DNA of 64,000 nt, taken from positions 708,501 through 772,500 of the forward strand of contig NC_009515.1 of assembly GCF_000016525.1 (NCBI RefSeq). The letters run 5' to 3'. The position numbers and the translations under genes were made by a program. The notes beneath the pieces are model-generated. The model was not told the DNA's origin. It was given only the letters and a program-made list of their open reading frames with translations, and ran no database searches. Each line of letters opens with the position of its first letter. Positions within the stretch are counted from its first letter, which is position 1. Below, in pieces: positions 37,096 through 45,775 of this stretch. The stretch is from Methanobrevibacter smithii ATCC 35061. Lineage in GTDB: Archaea; Methanobacteriota; Methanobacteria; Methanobacteriales; Methanobacteriaceae.

Positions 37096-40000
37096 TTAGA
37101 ATGGTAAAGATGTATAATAACTCTTAAAAGTAAATGTATTAATATTCCAATTCTTTATTACACCTAATGAGTTTCTAGAACTTACTGGATCAGCAACTAC
37201 CCATGTATCACCAATTAATACCTGAGCCCATACATGACCAATTGTACCACTTGAAAAAGTACAGCTTCCATGAACATATCTTGCTGGAAGATCTGCTGCT
37301 CTAAATAATGCTATAACCAAATGAGCCTGGTCACAGCAGTTACCTCTTTTATCAGTTAAAGTTTTTTTAGCACCACGACTAGTATCATAATAACTAGCAT
37401 AAGCTATATTATCAATAACATAATCAAGTATTGCACTAGCTTTTTGTGTTGGTGTTGATAGTCCCGCAGTTAATCTCTGAGCTAAAGCAACAATTGTAGG
37501 GTCATTAACTTGACAATTAGCAGTAGGCTGCAAATATGTGTTAATATTAGCCAATTCACTTTCAGTAGCTTTTACATTGACCCTATTGATTACAAATTGA
37601 GAAGATTCAGAATCTATTGACTTAATAGTAACATAAGCAGGCAGCTGTTGATTATTACCATAAAATGCAACAACACGAGCAAATGCATATACCAAACCGT
37701 CAAAAGTTATAGTTCCTACATTAGAGGGTACTGATCCTGGAGCTTTTCCATTAGCATTTACATAATCTATAATAGATTGTGCAACACTAATATAATCTGC
37801 CAGATTACCTAAATTACCGCACTTATTGTAGTTATCAGGATTAGCAGCATCTTTAGAATCCAAATCGCTGAAATCACCATTATTTATATTTATAGTTGCT
37901 ATAGCTGCAAGATATAAGAATTGTGCTAAAGTATAACTTTCACCATTTATTAAAACGGAATCTGGCAATTTGCCCTCTGATTCAATAAATGATTTTACAA
38001 CTTTAGATGCATCAATTATATTTGCAATTGAGATAGTGCCAGATACATGAATATATGACTGTCCGCTGTTTGAGTAATTACCGCCAATTGTAGGATAATA
38101 ATAATAAGCTATCGGATAGTCTCCTTTTCCTAAAGAATCAACAGTTATTGTAGCTATACCCTCAGCATTAGTAATTGCATTTTTAGTAATGCCCTCATAA
38201 TAGAACTTAATAGATGCTCCACTAATTGGATTGCCTTTAGCATCGGTTAATTTAACTGAAAAAGTTCCATTAGTTCCTGCATTTATGTTAATATCCTCTG
38301 CAATGATTATGGTTCCATTAACCAAAATCATATTTGATCCGGAACCCTGACAAAATGTATCATTAATTGCATATGAAATATCATAATAACCTACATTAAG
38401 ATGAATATTTAATTTAGCAACACCTGACTGATCAGTATATTTAGTATAAGTAATTCCAGAGACTGTAAATAGAACAGCAATGCCACTAACAGGTTTCTTA
38501 TCTTTATCAGTAACTGTGACTTCAAAAGCAGAACCGTCATTTGGCAACATTACTAAATCTTTTCCTTCAATATTTAAAGTTTGTTTAGCAACGACCACAT
38601 TGTTTGATCCATTATTATAATCTAAAGAGCCTTTATTGGAATAATAATATGAAACTAAATAAGTTCCAGGATGCAATCTAATATTTATACTTGCTACACC
38701 ATTGGAATCTGTTGTACGATTATAAGCAATACCATTAATCACGAAAGTAATAATCTTATTAGCTAAAGGTTTACCATATAAATCAGTTAATTTAACTTTA
38801 AATTCAGAACCATCATTATAAACCATGGTTAAATCATTACCTGTCAAAATAGTAGTTGAATTTACAACATGCAAGATACTGCTTGAACTGGAAGAACAAT
38901 AACCCTCAACTCCATCAAAACCATAAGTTATATTATAGTCACCATTTTTCAAACCAGAAATAGTGATGGTAGCATTACCATTTTTATCAGTAGTTGCAGT
39001 TACCTGTTTATTATCATATCTGAAGTAAACAGTTTTATTCCCAATCGGATTTCCTTTCACATCAACTAATGTTACAGTATAATTACTATTAATACTATCC
39101 ATAATAACATATGCATCTTTACCAATTATAGTGGTATTTGAACTACTAACATTAATTCTATTAGATACCTCAAGACCATTATAACTACTTGTAATAATAT
39201 AGTTATTTGGATAAAGTCTAATACCTAACTTTGCAATACCATTTTCATCAGTAATCTTATCATAGAATACACCATTAACATTAAACCTAACAGCAGCATT
39301 TGCTAAAGGTTTACCTTGACCATCAAGAACAGTAATGGCAAATGCAGTACCGTCCCTATAATACATATTAATATCTTTATTATCTATTAATGTAGTTAAT
39401 ACACTAATATTATAACCCTTAGCTTCACCATTAGGATGATAAGCAGTCAATATATAATTACCAGGATAAAGTGAAATAGTTAAATTTGCAGTACCTTTAT
39501 CATTTGTTCTTTTTTCATAGATAACACCATTAATATTAAACCTAACAGTTTCATTAATTAATGGATTACCCATACCATCATAAAAAGTTGCATAATATTG
39601 AGTACCATTCCTGAAGTATTTAATTATATCACTACTATTAATAGTAGATAAAACAGTGATATTATAACCCTTAGCTTCACCATTAGGATGATAAGCAGTC
39701 AATATATACTTATCAGGATATAAAGCAATATTTAATTTAGCTATACCACTACCATTAGTATTGCGAGTATAGAAAACACCATTAATATTGAATCTAACTT
39801 CTGCATTAACTAATGGGTTTCCATTTCCATCAACAAATTTTGCATAATATTGAGTACCGTTTTTATAGAATTTCACAACATCATTTGCAGATATTGTAGA
39901 CAATACTTCAACTAAATTTGTAACTGAAGAACTTCCATACAATGAAGAACCTGCATAACTTGCTGTAATCTTATATTTTCCAACAACCAAGTTAATATTC

Positions 40001-40467
40001 ATAGATGCAACACCGTCACTACCAGTAGTACGATTATAAAGTTTACCATTTATTAAAAATGATACAGTTTGATTAGATAATGCTTTACCAGTAATATCAG
40101 TTAATTTTACATCATAAGTAGTGCCATTTTTAAAATACAAAGTTGTATCATTACCACTTAAAACAGTGTTTGAAACAGAACTTTGAGGTTCAGAAATAAC
40201 ATCATTGTTTGAAATCTGTTGTGATCCTATAACATTATTATTCTCATAATTAGATTTGATTACTCCGCTGCCGGAATATTCACCATTAAAATTATAAGAA
40301 TAATTGTCTGAGATAGATCCATTACTAGAAACTTCTAAATTTTGATAAGATAATTGATTATCATCTTGTATCAAGTTTGAATTTTCGATATCAGAAACAT
40401 TATTTAAATCCGCTGCACATACAGACCCTAACATTAGGAAGAATGCACATATAATTGAAATGAACAA
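37096..40467 (-). CDS. Secreted Ig-repeat protein with pseudomurein-binding repeats and C71/transglutaminase-like domain
   Basis: 1123 aa surface protein. A hydrophobic signal segment (ISIICAFFLMLGSVCAAD) is followed by an Asn/Ser-rich stretch. About eight Ig-like repeats of 80-90 residues (about 95-830) share a pattern of NGT..Y, PL.N..V.F.INGV and a Gly-Tyr end. Two pseudomurein-binding repeats follow (GKLPDSVLINGESYTLAQFL and a copy near AYVTIKSID). The C-terminal domain has Cys in RGNCCDQAH (1044/1045), His in IGHVWAQV (1078) and Asp in VADPVSSRNS (1093), the triad layout of PeiW/PeiP-type pseudomurein endoisopeptidases. It may remodel or anchor to the cell wall. The listed TTG start lies 27 bases after a good Shine-Dalgarno; see findings. 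Confidence 0.85.
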   Translation of the reverse strand: MFISIICAFFLMLGSVCAADLNNVSDIENSNLIQDDNQLSYQNLEVSSNGSISDNYSYNFNGEYSGSGVIKSNYENNNVIGSQQISNNDVISEPQSSVSNTVLSGNDTTLYFKNGTTYDVKLTDITGKALSNQTVSFLINGKLYNRTTGSDGVASMNINLVVGKYKITASYAGSSLYGSSSVTNLVEVLSTISANDVVKFYKNGTQYYAKFVDGNGNPLVNAEVRFNINGVFYTRNTNGSGIAKLNIALYPDKYILTAYHPNGEAKGYNITVLSTINSSDIIKYFRNGTQYYATFYDGMGNPLINETVRFNINGVIYEKRTNDKGTANLTISLYPGNYILTAYHPNGEAKGYNISVLTTLIDNKDINMYYRDGTAFAITVLDGQGKPLANAAVRFNVNGVFYDKITDENGIAKLGIRLYPNNYIITSSYNGLEVSNRINVSSSNTTIIGKDAYVIMDSINSNYTVTLVDVKGNPIGNKTVYFRYDNKQVTATTDKNGNATITISGLKNGDYNITYGFDGVEGYCSSSSSSILHVVNSTTILTGNDLTMVYNDGSEFKVKLTDLYGKPLANKIITFVINGIAYNRTTDSNGVASINIRLHPGTYLVSYYYSNKGSLDYNNGSNNVVVAKQTLNIEGKDLVMLPNDGSAFEVTVTDKDKKPVSGIAVLFTVSGITYTKYTDQSGVAKLNIHLNVGYYDISYAINDTFCQGSGSNMILVNGTIIIAEDININAGTNGTFSVKLTDAKGNPISGASIKFYYEGITKNAITNAEGIATITVDSLGKGDYPIAYYYYPTIGGNYSNSGQSYIHVSGTISIANIIDASKVVKSFIESEGKLPDSVLINGESYTLAQFLYLAAIATININNGDFSDLDSKDAANPDNYNKCGNLGNLADYISVAQSIIDYVNANGKAPGSVPSNVGTITFDGLVYAFARVVAFYGNNQQLPAYVTIKSIDSESSQFVINRVNVKATESELANINTYLQPTANCQVNDPTIVALAQRLTAGLSTPTQKASAILDYVIDNIAYASYYDTSRGAKKTLTDKRGNCCDQAHLVIALFRAADLPARYVHGSCTFSSGTIGHVWAQVLIGDTWVVADPVSSRNSLGVIKNWNINTFTFKSYYTSLPF
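39407..39708. repeat. Near-recent tandem duplication inside the surface-protein gene
   Basis: Fifty bases are identical at 39407-39456 and 39659-39708, exactly 252 bases (84 codons) apart, one Ig-like repeat unit. They encode the shared segment YILTAYHPNGEAKGYNI. Identity at DNA level points to a recent unit duplication or gene conversion. Confidence 0.85.
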
Positions 40468-40510
40468 TGCTTTATTTATCTTTGAAATTTTTCCACCTCT
40501 TAGTTCTCAT

Positions 40511-40967
40511 TACGAAAATTTTAATAAAAATATTATATTATACTAACATATAGTATTCATAATGAGTAATTAAGTATTTAGGATTTATTATTATATAAAT
40601 GTTTTTACAAGTTTATTGATAAAAAAACCCATTTAAATTAGCTAAATCAGTAAGAAAATGATTAAAACTTTTATAAAATTTAAATTAAAAACAAATAACA
40701 TTGAAATAGGTAAAAAAAGGATAAACTATCTTCAATTCAAATTCAAAAATTAAACACACAATGAAAAATAAATCTTACATATAACCAATTAGCATATTTA
40801 AAATCTAATTATAAGGAAGTTTTAAATACAAAATACATTGAAAATTTATTTTTATAATAAAAAATAACATGATAGAACTCAAGAATTAGAAAATAATGAA
40901 TTTAAGTTAAATATTCTAAAAACAAGTAAATTTTTCAAAAAAACCTAAAAATTTCATAGTTGATTCC
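40511..40967. other. Gene-free divergent promoter region
   Basis: 457 bases between the minus-strand surface-protein gene and the plus-strand radical SAM gene. Very AT-rich with many A and T tracts. A TATA-like stretch on the minus strand (40530-40560) could serve the surface protein. The region next to 40968 shows only a weak TATA-like stretch at 40848-40860. No open frame, RNA fold or repeat could be supported. Confidence 0.5.
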
Positions 40968-42512
40968 ATGATTTACGAGAAAAATATTTTCCAGAAAAAC
41001 CATAAAAATATAGATTTAAGATTTGGGCTTGCATATCCAAATATCTATAAAACAGCTATGTCATCATTAGGTTATAATATATTATATAATTTAATTAATG
41101 AAAGGCAAGACACATGGTGTGAGCGAATCGTTTATCCCCATACCACTTCTATTGAGTCAAATAATCCTATGAAAAACTTTGATATAATCAGCTTTTCTCT
41201 ACAATTTGAAGAAGATTATTTTAATGTTTTGGAAATGATTAAACAATCAGGAATCCCCCTTAAAAGAAAAGACAGAAGTGAAAATGATCCTTTAATAATA
41301 GCTGGAGGACCATGTGCAACTGCAAACCCAATGCCATTATCTGACTATATTGATGTGTTTGTAATCGGTGAAGGAGAATTTACTATAAATAAATTTTTAG
41401 ACAGATACCTTGAAAATAAAAATTTGGATAATTTTTTAGATATGGATGGAATATACATTCCTGAATTCAACAATAATGCAAAAATAGCTCTCATAGATGA
41501 TATGAAAAATGCATACCATATAACACAGCCAATCATTACCAAAACTGACAAGGAAGATTATAAAACTGTGTTCAGTGATTCAATTATGCTAAATGTTTCA
41601 AGAGGATGTACAAGAGGTTGTAGATTCTGCATGTCCAGCTATCTTTACAGACCTTTAAGAGAAACTACAATAAAAGAATTAGTTAACATAGCACTTAAAA
41701 CACGAGAAAATACTAATTTAAACAAAATAACATTAATCGGAGCAGCTGTTGGAGATTATTATGATTTGGAGGGCCTTACAAAAGCTCTTGAAAGTGAAGG
41801 TTTTCAAATAGCCACACCATCTCTACGTATAGATTCACTTAGCCGGGAAACTTTAGAAACCTTAAAAAAAAGTGGTTTGAAAAGCATTACAATTGCTCCG
41901 GAGTCTATTTCAACACTACGTGAAAGAATTAATAAAAGCATTTCAGATGAAAAAATATTTTCTGTAATAAAAAATGCAGTTGACCTTGATTTCAATATTA
42001 AATTATACTTTTTAATTGGAATTCCCTATGAAAGTAAAGAAGATATAGAAGAGTTAGCTAACTATATTGAAAAAATAGCAAATATGCATAAAAACAGAAA
42101 CTATATAAAATTCAGTATCAATCCAGTTATCCCAAAACCTCAAACACCCTTACAATGGGAAGTTTATAATTTTAAAGAGATTAAATCAAAAACAAGATAT
42201 TTGAAAAAGAAATTAAGGAAATATAATGTTAAATTCGAAAGTCCGAAAAAAGGGTTGATTCAATATATATTATCTTGTGGAAATAGGGAAGTTGGTGCAG
42301 TTATTGAAAAATCTTTAACAGAAGAGGTAACATTGAAAGAATGGCAGAGTTACTTGCCAAATTATAATATCAATGATGAACTACCTTGGTCTAAAATTGA
42401 TATTGGAATTAAATCTAATTTTTTAAAAACAGAAAACAGAAGATTAAAAACAAAAAAGCAAACTCCATGGTGTGGAGATTCCCCATGTTATAACTGTGGG
42501 CCATGCAACTAG
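40968..42512 (+). CDS. Radical SAM protein with B12-binding-like N-terminal domain
   Basis: 514 aa. The N-terminal half (about 15-160) has the Rossmann-like layout of B12-binding radical SAM proteins (LRFGLAYPNIYKTAMSSLGY; IAGGPCATANPMPLSDYID). The radical SAM cluster motif is SRGCTRGCRFC (about 206-216). The TIM-barrel core follows with ITLIGAAVGDYYDLEGL and IKLYFLIGIPYES. The C-terminus is cysteine-rich: WCGDSPCYNCGPCN, which may hold a further cluster or metal. The reaction is unknown. Methylation or methylthiolation are options for this class. Confidence 0.8.
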   Translation: MIYEKNIFQKNHKNIDLRFGLAYPNIYKTAMSSLGYNILYNLINERQDTWCERIVYPHTTSIESNNPMKNFDIISFSLQFEEDYFNVLEMIKQSGIPLKRKDRSENDPLIIAGGPCATANPMPLSDYIDVFVIGEGEFTINKFLDRYLENKNLDNFLDMDGIYIPEFNNNAKIALIDDMKNAYHITQPIITKTDKEDYKTVFSDSIMLNVSRGCTRGCRFCMSSYLYRPLRETTIKELVNIALKTRENTNLNKITLIGAAVGDYYDLEGLTKALESEGFQIATPSLRIDSLSRETLETLKKSGLKSITIAPESISTLRERINKSISDEKIFSVIKNAVDLDFNIKLYFLIGIPYESKEDIEELANYIEKIANMHKNRNYIKFSINPVIPKPQTPLQWEVYNFKEIKSKTRYLKKKLRKYNVKFESPKKGLIQYILSCGNREVGAVIEKSLTEEVTLKEWQSYLPNYNINDELPWSKIDIGIKSNFLKTENRRLKTKKQTPWCGDSPCYNCGPCN

Positions 42513-42570
42513 AAAAAATTTTTAAATTAAAAATAATATAATAAATAATAATACTTAGTGAGGAAAAAAT

Positions 42571-43683
42571 ATGATAAATCCCGCAAAAAGAACCAGTACA
42601 ATTGAATTATCCCAGATAAGAAAAATGTTTGAAGTTACAAATCCTAATGCTATAAACTTAGGAATCGGAGAACCTGACTTTGATGTTCCTGAAAACATTA
42701 AATTAGCTATGGAACAATCAATAAAAAATAATGAAACACATTATACACCAAACAAAGGTTATATTGAATTAAGAGAAGCAATTACTCAAAAATTCAAAAA
42801 GGACAACAATATAAACACAAATCCCGAAAACATAATAGTTACTGCCGGAGCCAGTGAAGCATTATATATGTGTGCACAGGCATTTATTGAGAAAAATGAT
42901 GAGGTAATTTTACCAGATCCAAGTTTCCTTTCATATGAAGCATGTATAAAGTTAGCTGACGGAAAAGTTGTTGGAGTTAACTGTGAAATGGAAAATGAAT
43001 TTAAATTAAAGGCAGAAGATGTTCAGGAAAAAATAAACAAAAATACCAAAGCTGTAATCTTAAATTCACCGTCAAACCCAACTGGAGCAGTGATGGATAA
43101 AGAAGATATTAAAGCTATTGCAGATTTATCTATGGATCATGATTTCTTAATCATATCTGATGAAATATATGAAAAAATCATTTATGATAAAAAACATTAC
43201 TCCCCTGCAGCATATAGTGACAATGTAATAACAATCAACGGATTTTCAAAAACATATGCAATGACTGGCCTTAGAATAGGTTATTTAAATGCCAAAGAGG
43301 AATATTTGGAAGAACTGCTTAAAATCCATCAATACAATATAGCATGTGCTAACTCAACAGCCCAAAGAGGAGCTTATGAAGCATTAACAGGGCCTCAAGA
43401 TACAGTTAACAAAATGGTTAATGAATTTAAAAAGAGAAGAGACCTGATTGTATCAAGATTAAATGAAATGGGATATGAAACCGTAAATGCACAGGGTGCT
43501 TTTTACGTATTTCCAAAAATTGAAAATCCTGAAGAATTTGTTAAAAAATCAGCTGAAGAGGGAGTCATAACCGTTCCTGGTGCTGCATTTGGACAAAATG
43601 GTAAAAATCACGTAAGAATGTCTTATGCAAACTCCTATGAAAATATAGCTAAAGCTATGGATATTCTAGAAAAAGGTGAGTAA
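42571..43683 (+). CDS. Class I aminotransferase (aspartate aminotransferase family)
   Basis: PLP-dependent transaminase, fold type I, 370 aa. Substrate-binding N-terminus INLGIGEPDFDVPENI, cofactor site TAGASEALYMCAQAFI, the Asp/Tyr pair in IISDEIYEKIIY, and the catalytic lysine in INGFSKTYAMTGLRIGY (about residue 228). The amino donor (aspartate, alanine or aromatic) cannot be decided from sequence. It is followed after three bases by the CDF transporter gene. Confidence 0.9.
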   Translation: MINPAKRTSTIELSQIRKMFEVTNPNAINLGIGEPDFDVPENIKLAMEQSIKNNETHYTPNKGYIELREAITQKFKKDNNINTNPENIIVTAGASEALYMCAQAFIEKNDEVILPDPSFLSYEACIKLADGKVVGVNCEMENEFKLKAEDVQEKINKNTKAVILNSPSNPTGAVMDKEDIKAIADLSMDHDFLIISDEIYEKIIYDKKHYSPAAYSDNVITINGFSKTYAMTGLRIGYLNAKEEYLEELLKIHQYNIACANSTAQRGAYEALTGPQDTVNKMVNEFKKRRDLIVSRLNEMGYETVNAQGAFYVFPKIENPEEFVKKSAEEGVITVPGAAFGQNGKNHVRMSYANSYENIAKAMDILEKGE

Positions 43684-43686
43684 TAT

Positions 43687-44592
43687 ATGGATGAATTTAG
43701 AACCAAAGGCGGAACAAAAGCAGCAATTGTTGGAATAGGTTCAAATACTTTCCTTACTATTTTTAATATTGGAATTGGGATCATATCCGGAAGTTATGCA
43801 TTAATCTCTGAAGGAGCTCATACTTTATCAGATGTTGCAACTTCCATAATTGCATATCTTGGATTTAGAATAGGTCAAAAACCTGCTGATGAAGAACATC
43901 CTTTGGGACATGGCCGTGCTGAAGCTATTGCCGGACTTATAATCGTATTATTTTTAACTATGGTAGCTTATGAAATCATGACTGGAGCTATAAACAAAAT
44001 AGTCCATCCCGAACTTATAACAACCCCAAGTTATCTTGCTGCAGTTATGGCATTAATTGGAATAGGCGTTAATCTTTGTATAAGCAGATATATTATTGCA
44101 CTTGGAAAAAAAATAAGAAGTCCTGCTATTGTAGCAGACGGAAATCATCAGAAAGTAGATATTTTCTCATCAGTAGCTATATTGGTTGGAGTTTTTGCAT
44201 CAAATAGTGGATACTCTATAATTGATCCTGTCATAGGTCTTATTATTGGATTATTTGTTTTAAAAACTGCATATACTATTGGAAAAGAAAATATAGATAA
44301 TATTATGGGAAAAATACCTTCTAAAGAATTGATTAAAGATATTGAAAAAGCAGCTACCAAAACTCCTCAGGTACTGGGAGCACATAATATTAAAGTGGAA
44401 TATTTGGGGTCTTATTCCGTTGTTTCACTGCATATTGAACTTGATGAAAATATGACTTTAAAAGAATCACATAAAATAGTTCATAGAGCTCAAAATAATG
44501 TGCTTAAAAAAGTTCCATTAGTAAAATCAGTAACAATACATGCTTGTCCAGCAGGAATAGAATATGACCATAAACAAGAAATAGATAAATAA
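43687..44592 (+). CDS. Cation diffusion facilitator (CDF) metal transporter
   Basis: Exports divalent metals (Zn, Mn, Fe, Co or Cd) in exchange for protons. 301 aa with six membrane helices. The two metal-binding helices show the HxxxD pattern in EGAHTLSDVATS (about 38-49) and DGNHQKVDIFSS (about 154-165). HPLGHGRAEAIAGL follows helix 2. A cytosolic C-terminal metal-sensing domain ends the protein. It probably shares a transcript with the aminotransferase; a functional link is not evident. Confidence 0.9.
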   Translation: MDEFRTKGGTKAAIVGIGSNTFLTIFNIGIGIISGSYALISEGAHTLSDVATSIIAYLGFRIGQKPADEEHPLGHGRAEAIAGLIIVLFLTMVAYEIMTGAINKIVHPELITTPSYLAAVMALIGIGVNLCISRYIIALGKKIRSPAIVADGNHQKVDIFSSVAILVGVFASNSGYSIIDPVIGLIIGLFVLKTAYTIGKENIDNIMGKIPSKELIKDIEKAATKTPQVLGAHNIKVEYLGSYSVVSLHIELDENMTLKESHKIVHRAQNNVLKKVPLVKSVTIHACPAGIEYDHKQEIDK

Positions 44593-44601
44593 ATTAAAAA
44601 A

Positions 44602-44685
44602 CGCCGGGAACGGGATTTGAACCCGTGTGATCATAAGATCATCGGATTAGCAGTCCGACGCCGTACCAGGCTGGGCCATCCCGAC
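44602..44685 (-). tRNA. tRNA-Ser (anticodon GCT)
   Basis: 84-base tRNA. Acceptor GTCGGGA pairs with TCCCGGC (one T-G wobble) and the discriminator is G, as expected for tRNA-Ser. The anticodon loop reads ACTGCTAAT with anticodon GCT, decoding AGC/AGU. A long variable arm (GATCTTATGATC) makes it type II. The T loop GGTTCAAATCCC is standard. CCA is not encoded and no intron is seen. A TATA box lies about 25 bases upstream. Confidence 0.96.
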
Positions 44686-44705
44686 AATACATAAAAAAAC
44701 AAAGT

Positions 44706-44715
44706 AATATATAAT
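44706..44715 (-). promoter_or_regulatory. TATA box of the tRNA-Ser gene
   Basis: ATTATATATT on the minus strand, centred about 25 bases upstream of the tRNA 5' end, the normal archaeal distance. It indicates that the tRNA can be transcribed on its own rather than only from the SRP RNA promoter. Confidence 0.6.
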
Positions 44716-44807
44716 CTGTTTAAACTTATTAATAAAGTTAATTGTTTTTTATAAAAATGGCATGTTCAAAAGTGGACTAATCTCAAAACTACAAGTTATC
44801 TAAAAAA

Positions 44808-45064
44808 CCCAACTCCACCCCGTGGTTCTACAAGCATCAACTGTTAATGGTAGAGCTGCTCCCTTCCGGGCCTGACACATTCCCATATTTAAGATAATTA
44901 ACTTTTACCCTCCAGTAAAAGTCCCATCACCATCAATCCTGTAGGACGAAGTTTCTATGTCGTTTTTCTTAGGCTCATAATTCCTTAAAAAGCCGCCTTT
45001 TGAACTTCAACTGCACCAAAGGGGGTGTGTGCTTACAGAGGACCCCTAACCCTCCAGTCTAGCC
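44808..45064 (-). ncRNA. Signal recognition particle 7S RNA
   Basis: The minus strand contains GTCAGGCCCGGAAGGGAGCA (about 44859-44878), the helix 8 core that binds SRP54. The ends can pair: GGAGGGTTAGGGGTCC near the 5' end with the pyrimidine-rich 3' part ending at GGAGTTGGG. A run of six T follows at 44802-44807, a likely terminator. The exact ends are estimates. SRP RNA targets ribosomes making membrane and secreted proteins to SecY. Confidence 0.92.
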
Positions 45065-45085
45065 ATATACATATATGAAATTAAT

Positions 45086-45096
45086 ATTATATAAAT
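45086..45096 (-). promoter_or_regulatory. TATA box of the SRP RNA gene
   Basis: ATTTATATAAT on the minus strand, about 25 bases upstream of the inferred 5' end of the 7S RNA at about 45064. It closely matches the methanogen box A consensus. Confidence 0.6.
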
Positions 45097-45117
45097 GTTA
45101 GGTAAAAAATTTCAATT

Positions 45118-45327
45118 CTGGAAAAAAAACTTATTACTGAAACTAAAATATAATCCAATTTATCCAACAAGAACCTATGTAAATCCCACATATATAAAAA
45201 CAGAAGTTTAAAATTCAATAACCCCAAATAAAAGATATTTTAAATAAACAAACTTCAAAATCAAAAAATCACGTTATTTTTAAAAATATAGCTTAGAAAA
45301 TAAAATACTGGAAAAAAAACTTATTAC
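45118..45327. repeat. 20-bp direct repeat pair in the SRP RNA-CBS spacer
   Basis: CTGGAAAAAAAACTTATTAC occurs at 45118-45137 and again at 45308-45327, with exactly 190 bases between the starts. The spacer from 45097 to 45382 is otherwise AT-rich with no supported gene. The origin is unclear: recombination scar, remnant of a small element, or a binding site. Confidence 0.7.
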
Positions 45328-45382
45328 AGTAAACCAATAAAATTTATTAAAATAAGAAAAAAATAGAAATTATAAAAGGATT

Positions 45383-45775
45383 TTATAATATTAACTTAAT
45401 TATGTCTCCATCGGAAATAATTCCTACTAATTTGCCATTTTCAACAACAGGCAACTGATTTAATATGTTTGAATCAGGAGCGTGAGACTGCATGATTTCA
45501 ATAGCTTCCTGAATAGTATTTTCAGGTGAAACAGTTACAACATCTTTAATCATAATAGATTTAACATCAGTTCCTAATTCATATTTATCCAATATTAAAT
45601 TATGACCCAAATCAGTTGCAGTGATAATACCTACCAGTTCACCATCATCAACAACCGGCATTGCACTTATTTTATGTTCCATAAGTTCTTCAAATGCATT
45701 AACCACATCTACATTAGAAGGTGTAGTAATTACATCAGTTGTCATTATTTCCTTTACTTTCTTGTCTAACATCAT
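45383..45775 (-). CDS. CBS-domain protein
   Basis: 131 aa from the ATG at 45775, which has a GGAGG Shine-Dalgarno six bases upstream; the open frame extends ten codons further but lacks that support. Two CBS domains: VKEIMTTDVITTPSNVDVVN... and VKSIMIKDVVTVSPENTIQE..., each ending with a GIITATD or GIISDGD motif. Such pairs bind adenine nucleotides or SAM and act as sensors. The start lies inside the end of the 2-phosphoglycerate kinase gene (41-base overlap), so the two are translationally coupled. Confidence 0.88.
   Translation of the reverse strand: MMLDKKVKEIMTTDVITTPSNVDVVNAFEELMEHKISAMPVVDDGELVGIITATDLGHNLILDKYELGTDVKSIMIKDVVTVSPENTIQEAIEIMQSHAPDSNILNQLPVVENGKLVGIISDGDIIKLIL

Noticed and set aside
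37096-40467. Phage origin of the C71-like protein
   Set aside because: No phage structural, integrase or packaging genes nearby. The signal peptide and Ig repeats fit a host surface protein.
40511-40967. CRISPR array or hidden small RNA in the long AT-rich gap
   Set aside because: No regularly spaced repeats, no GC-rich stem and no clear promoter-terminator pair. Only A/T tracts were seen.
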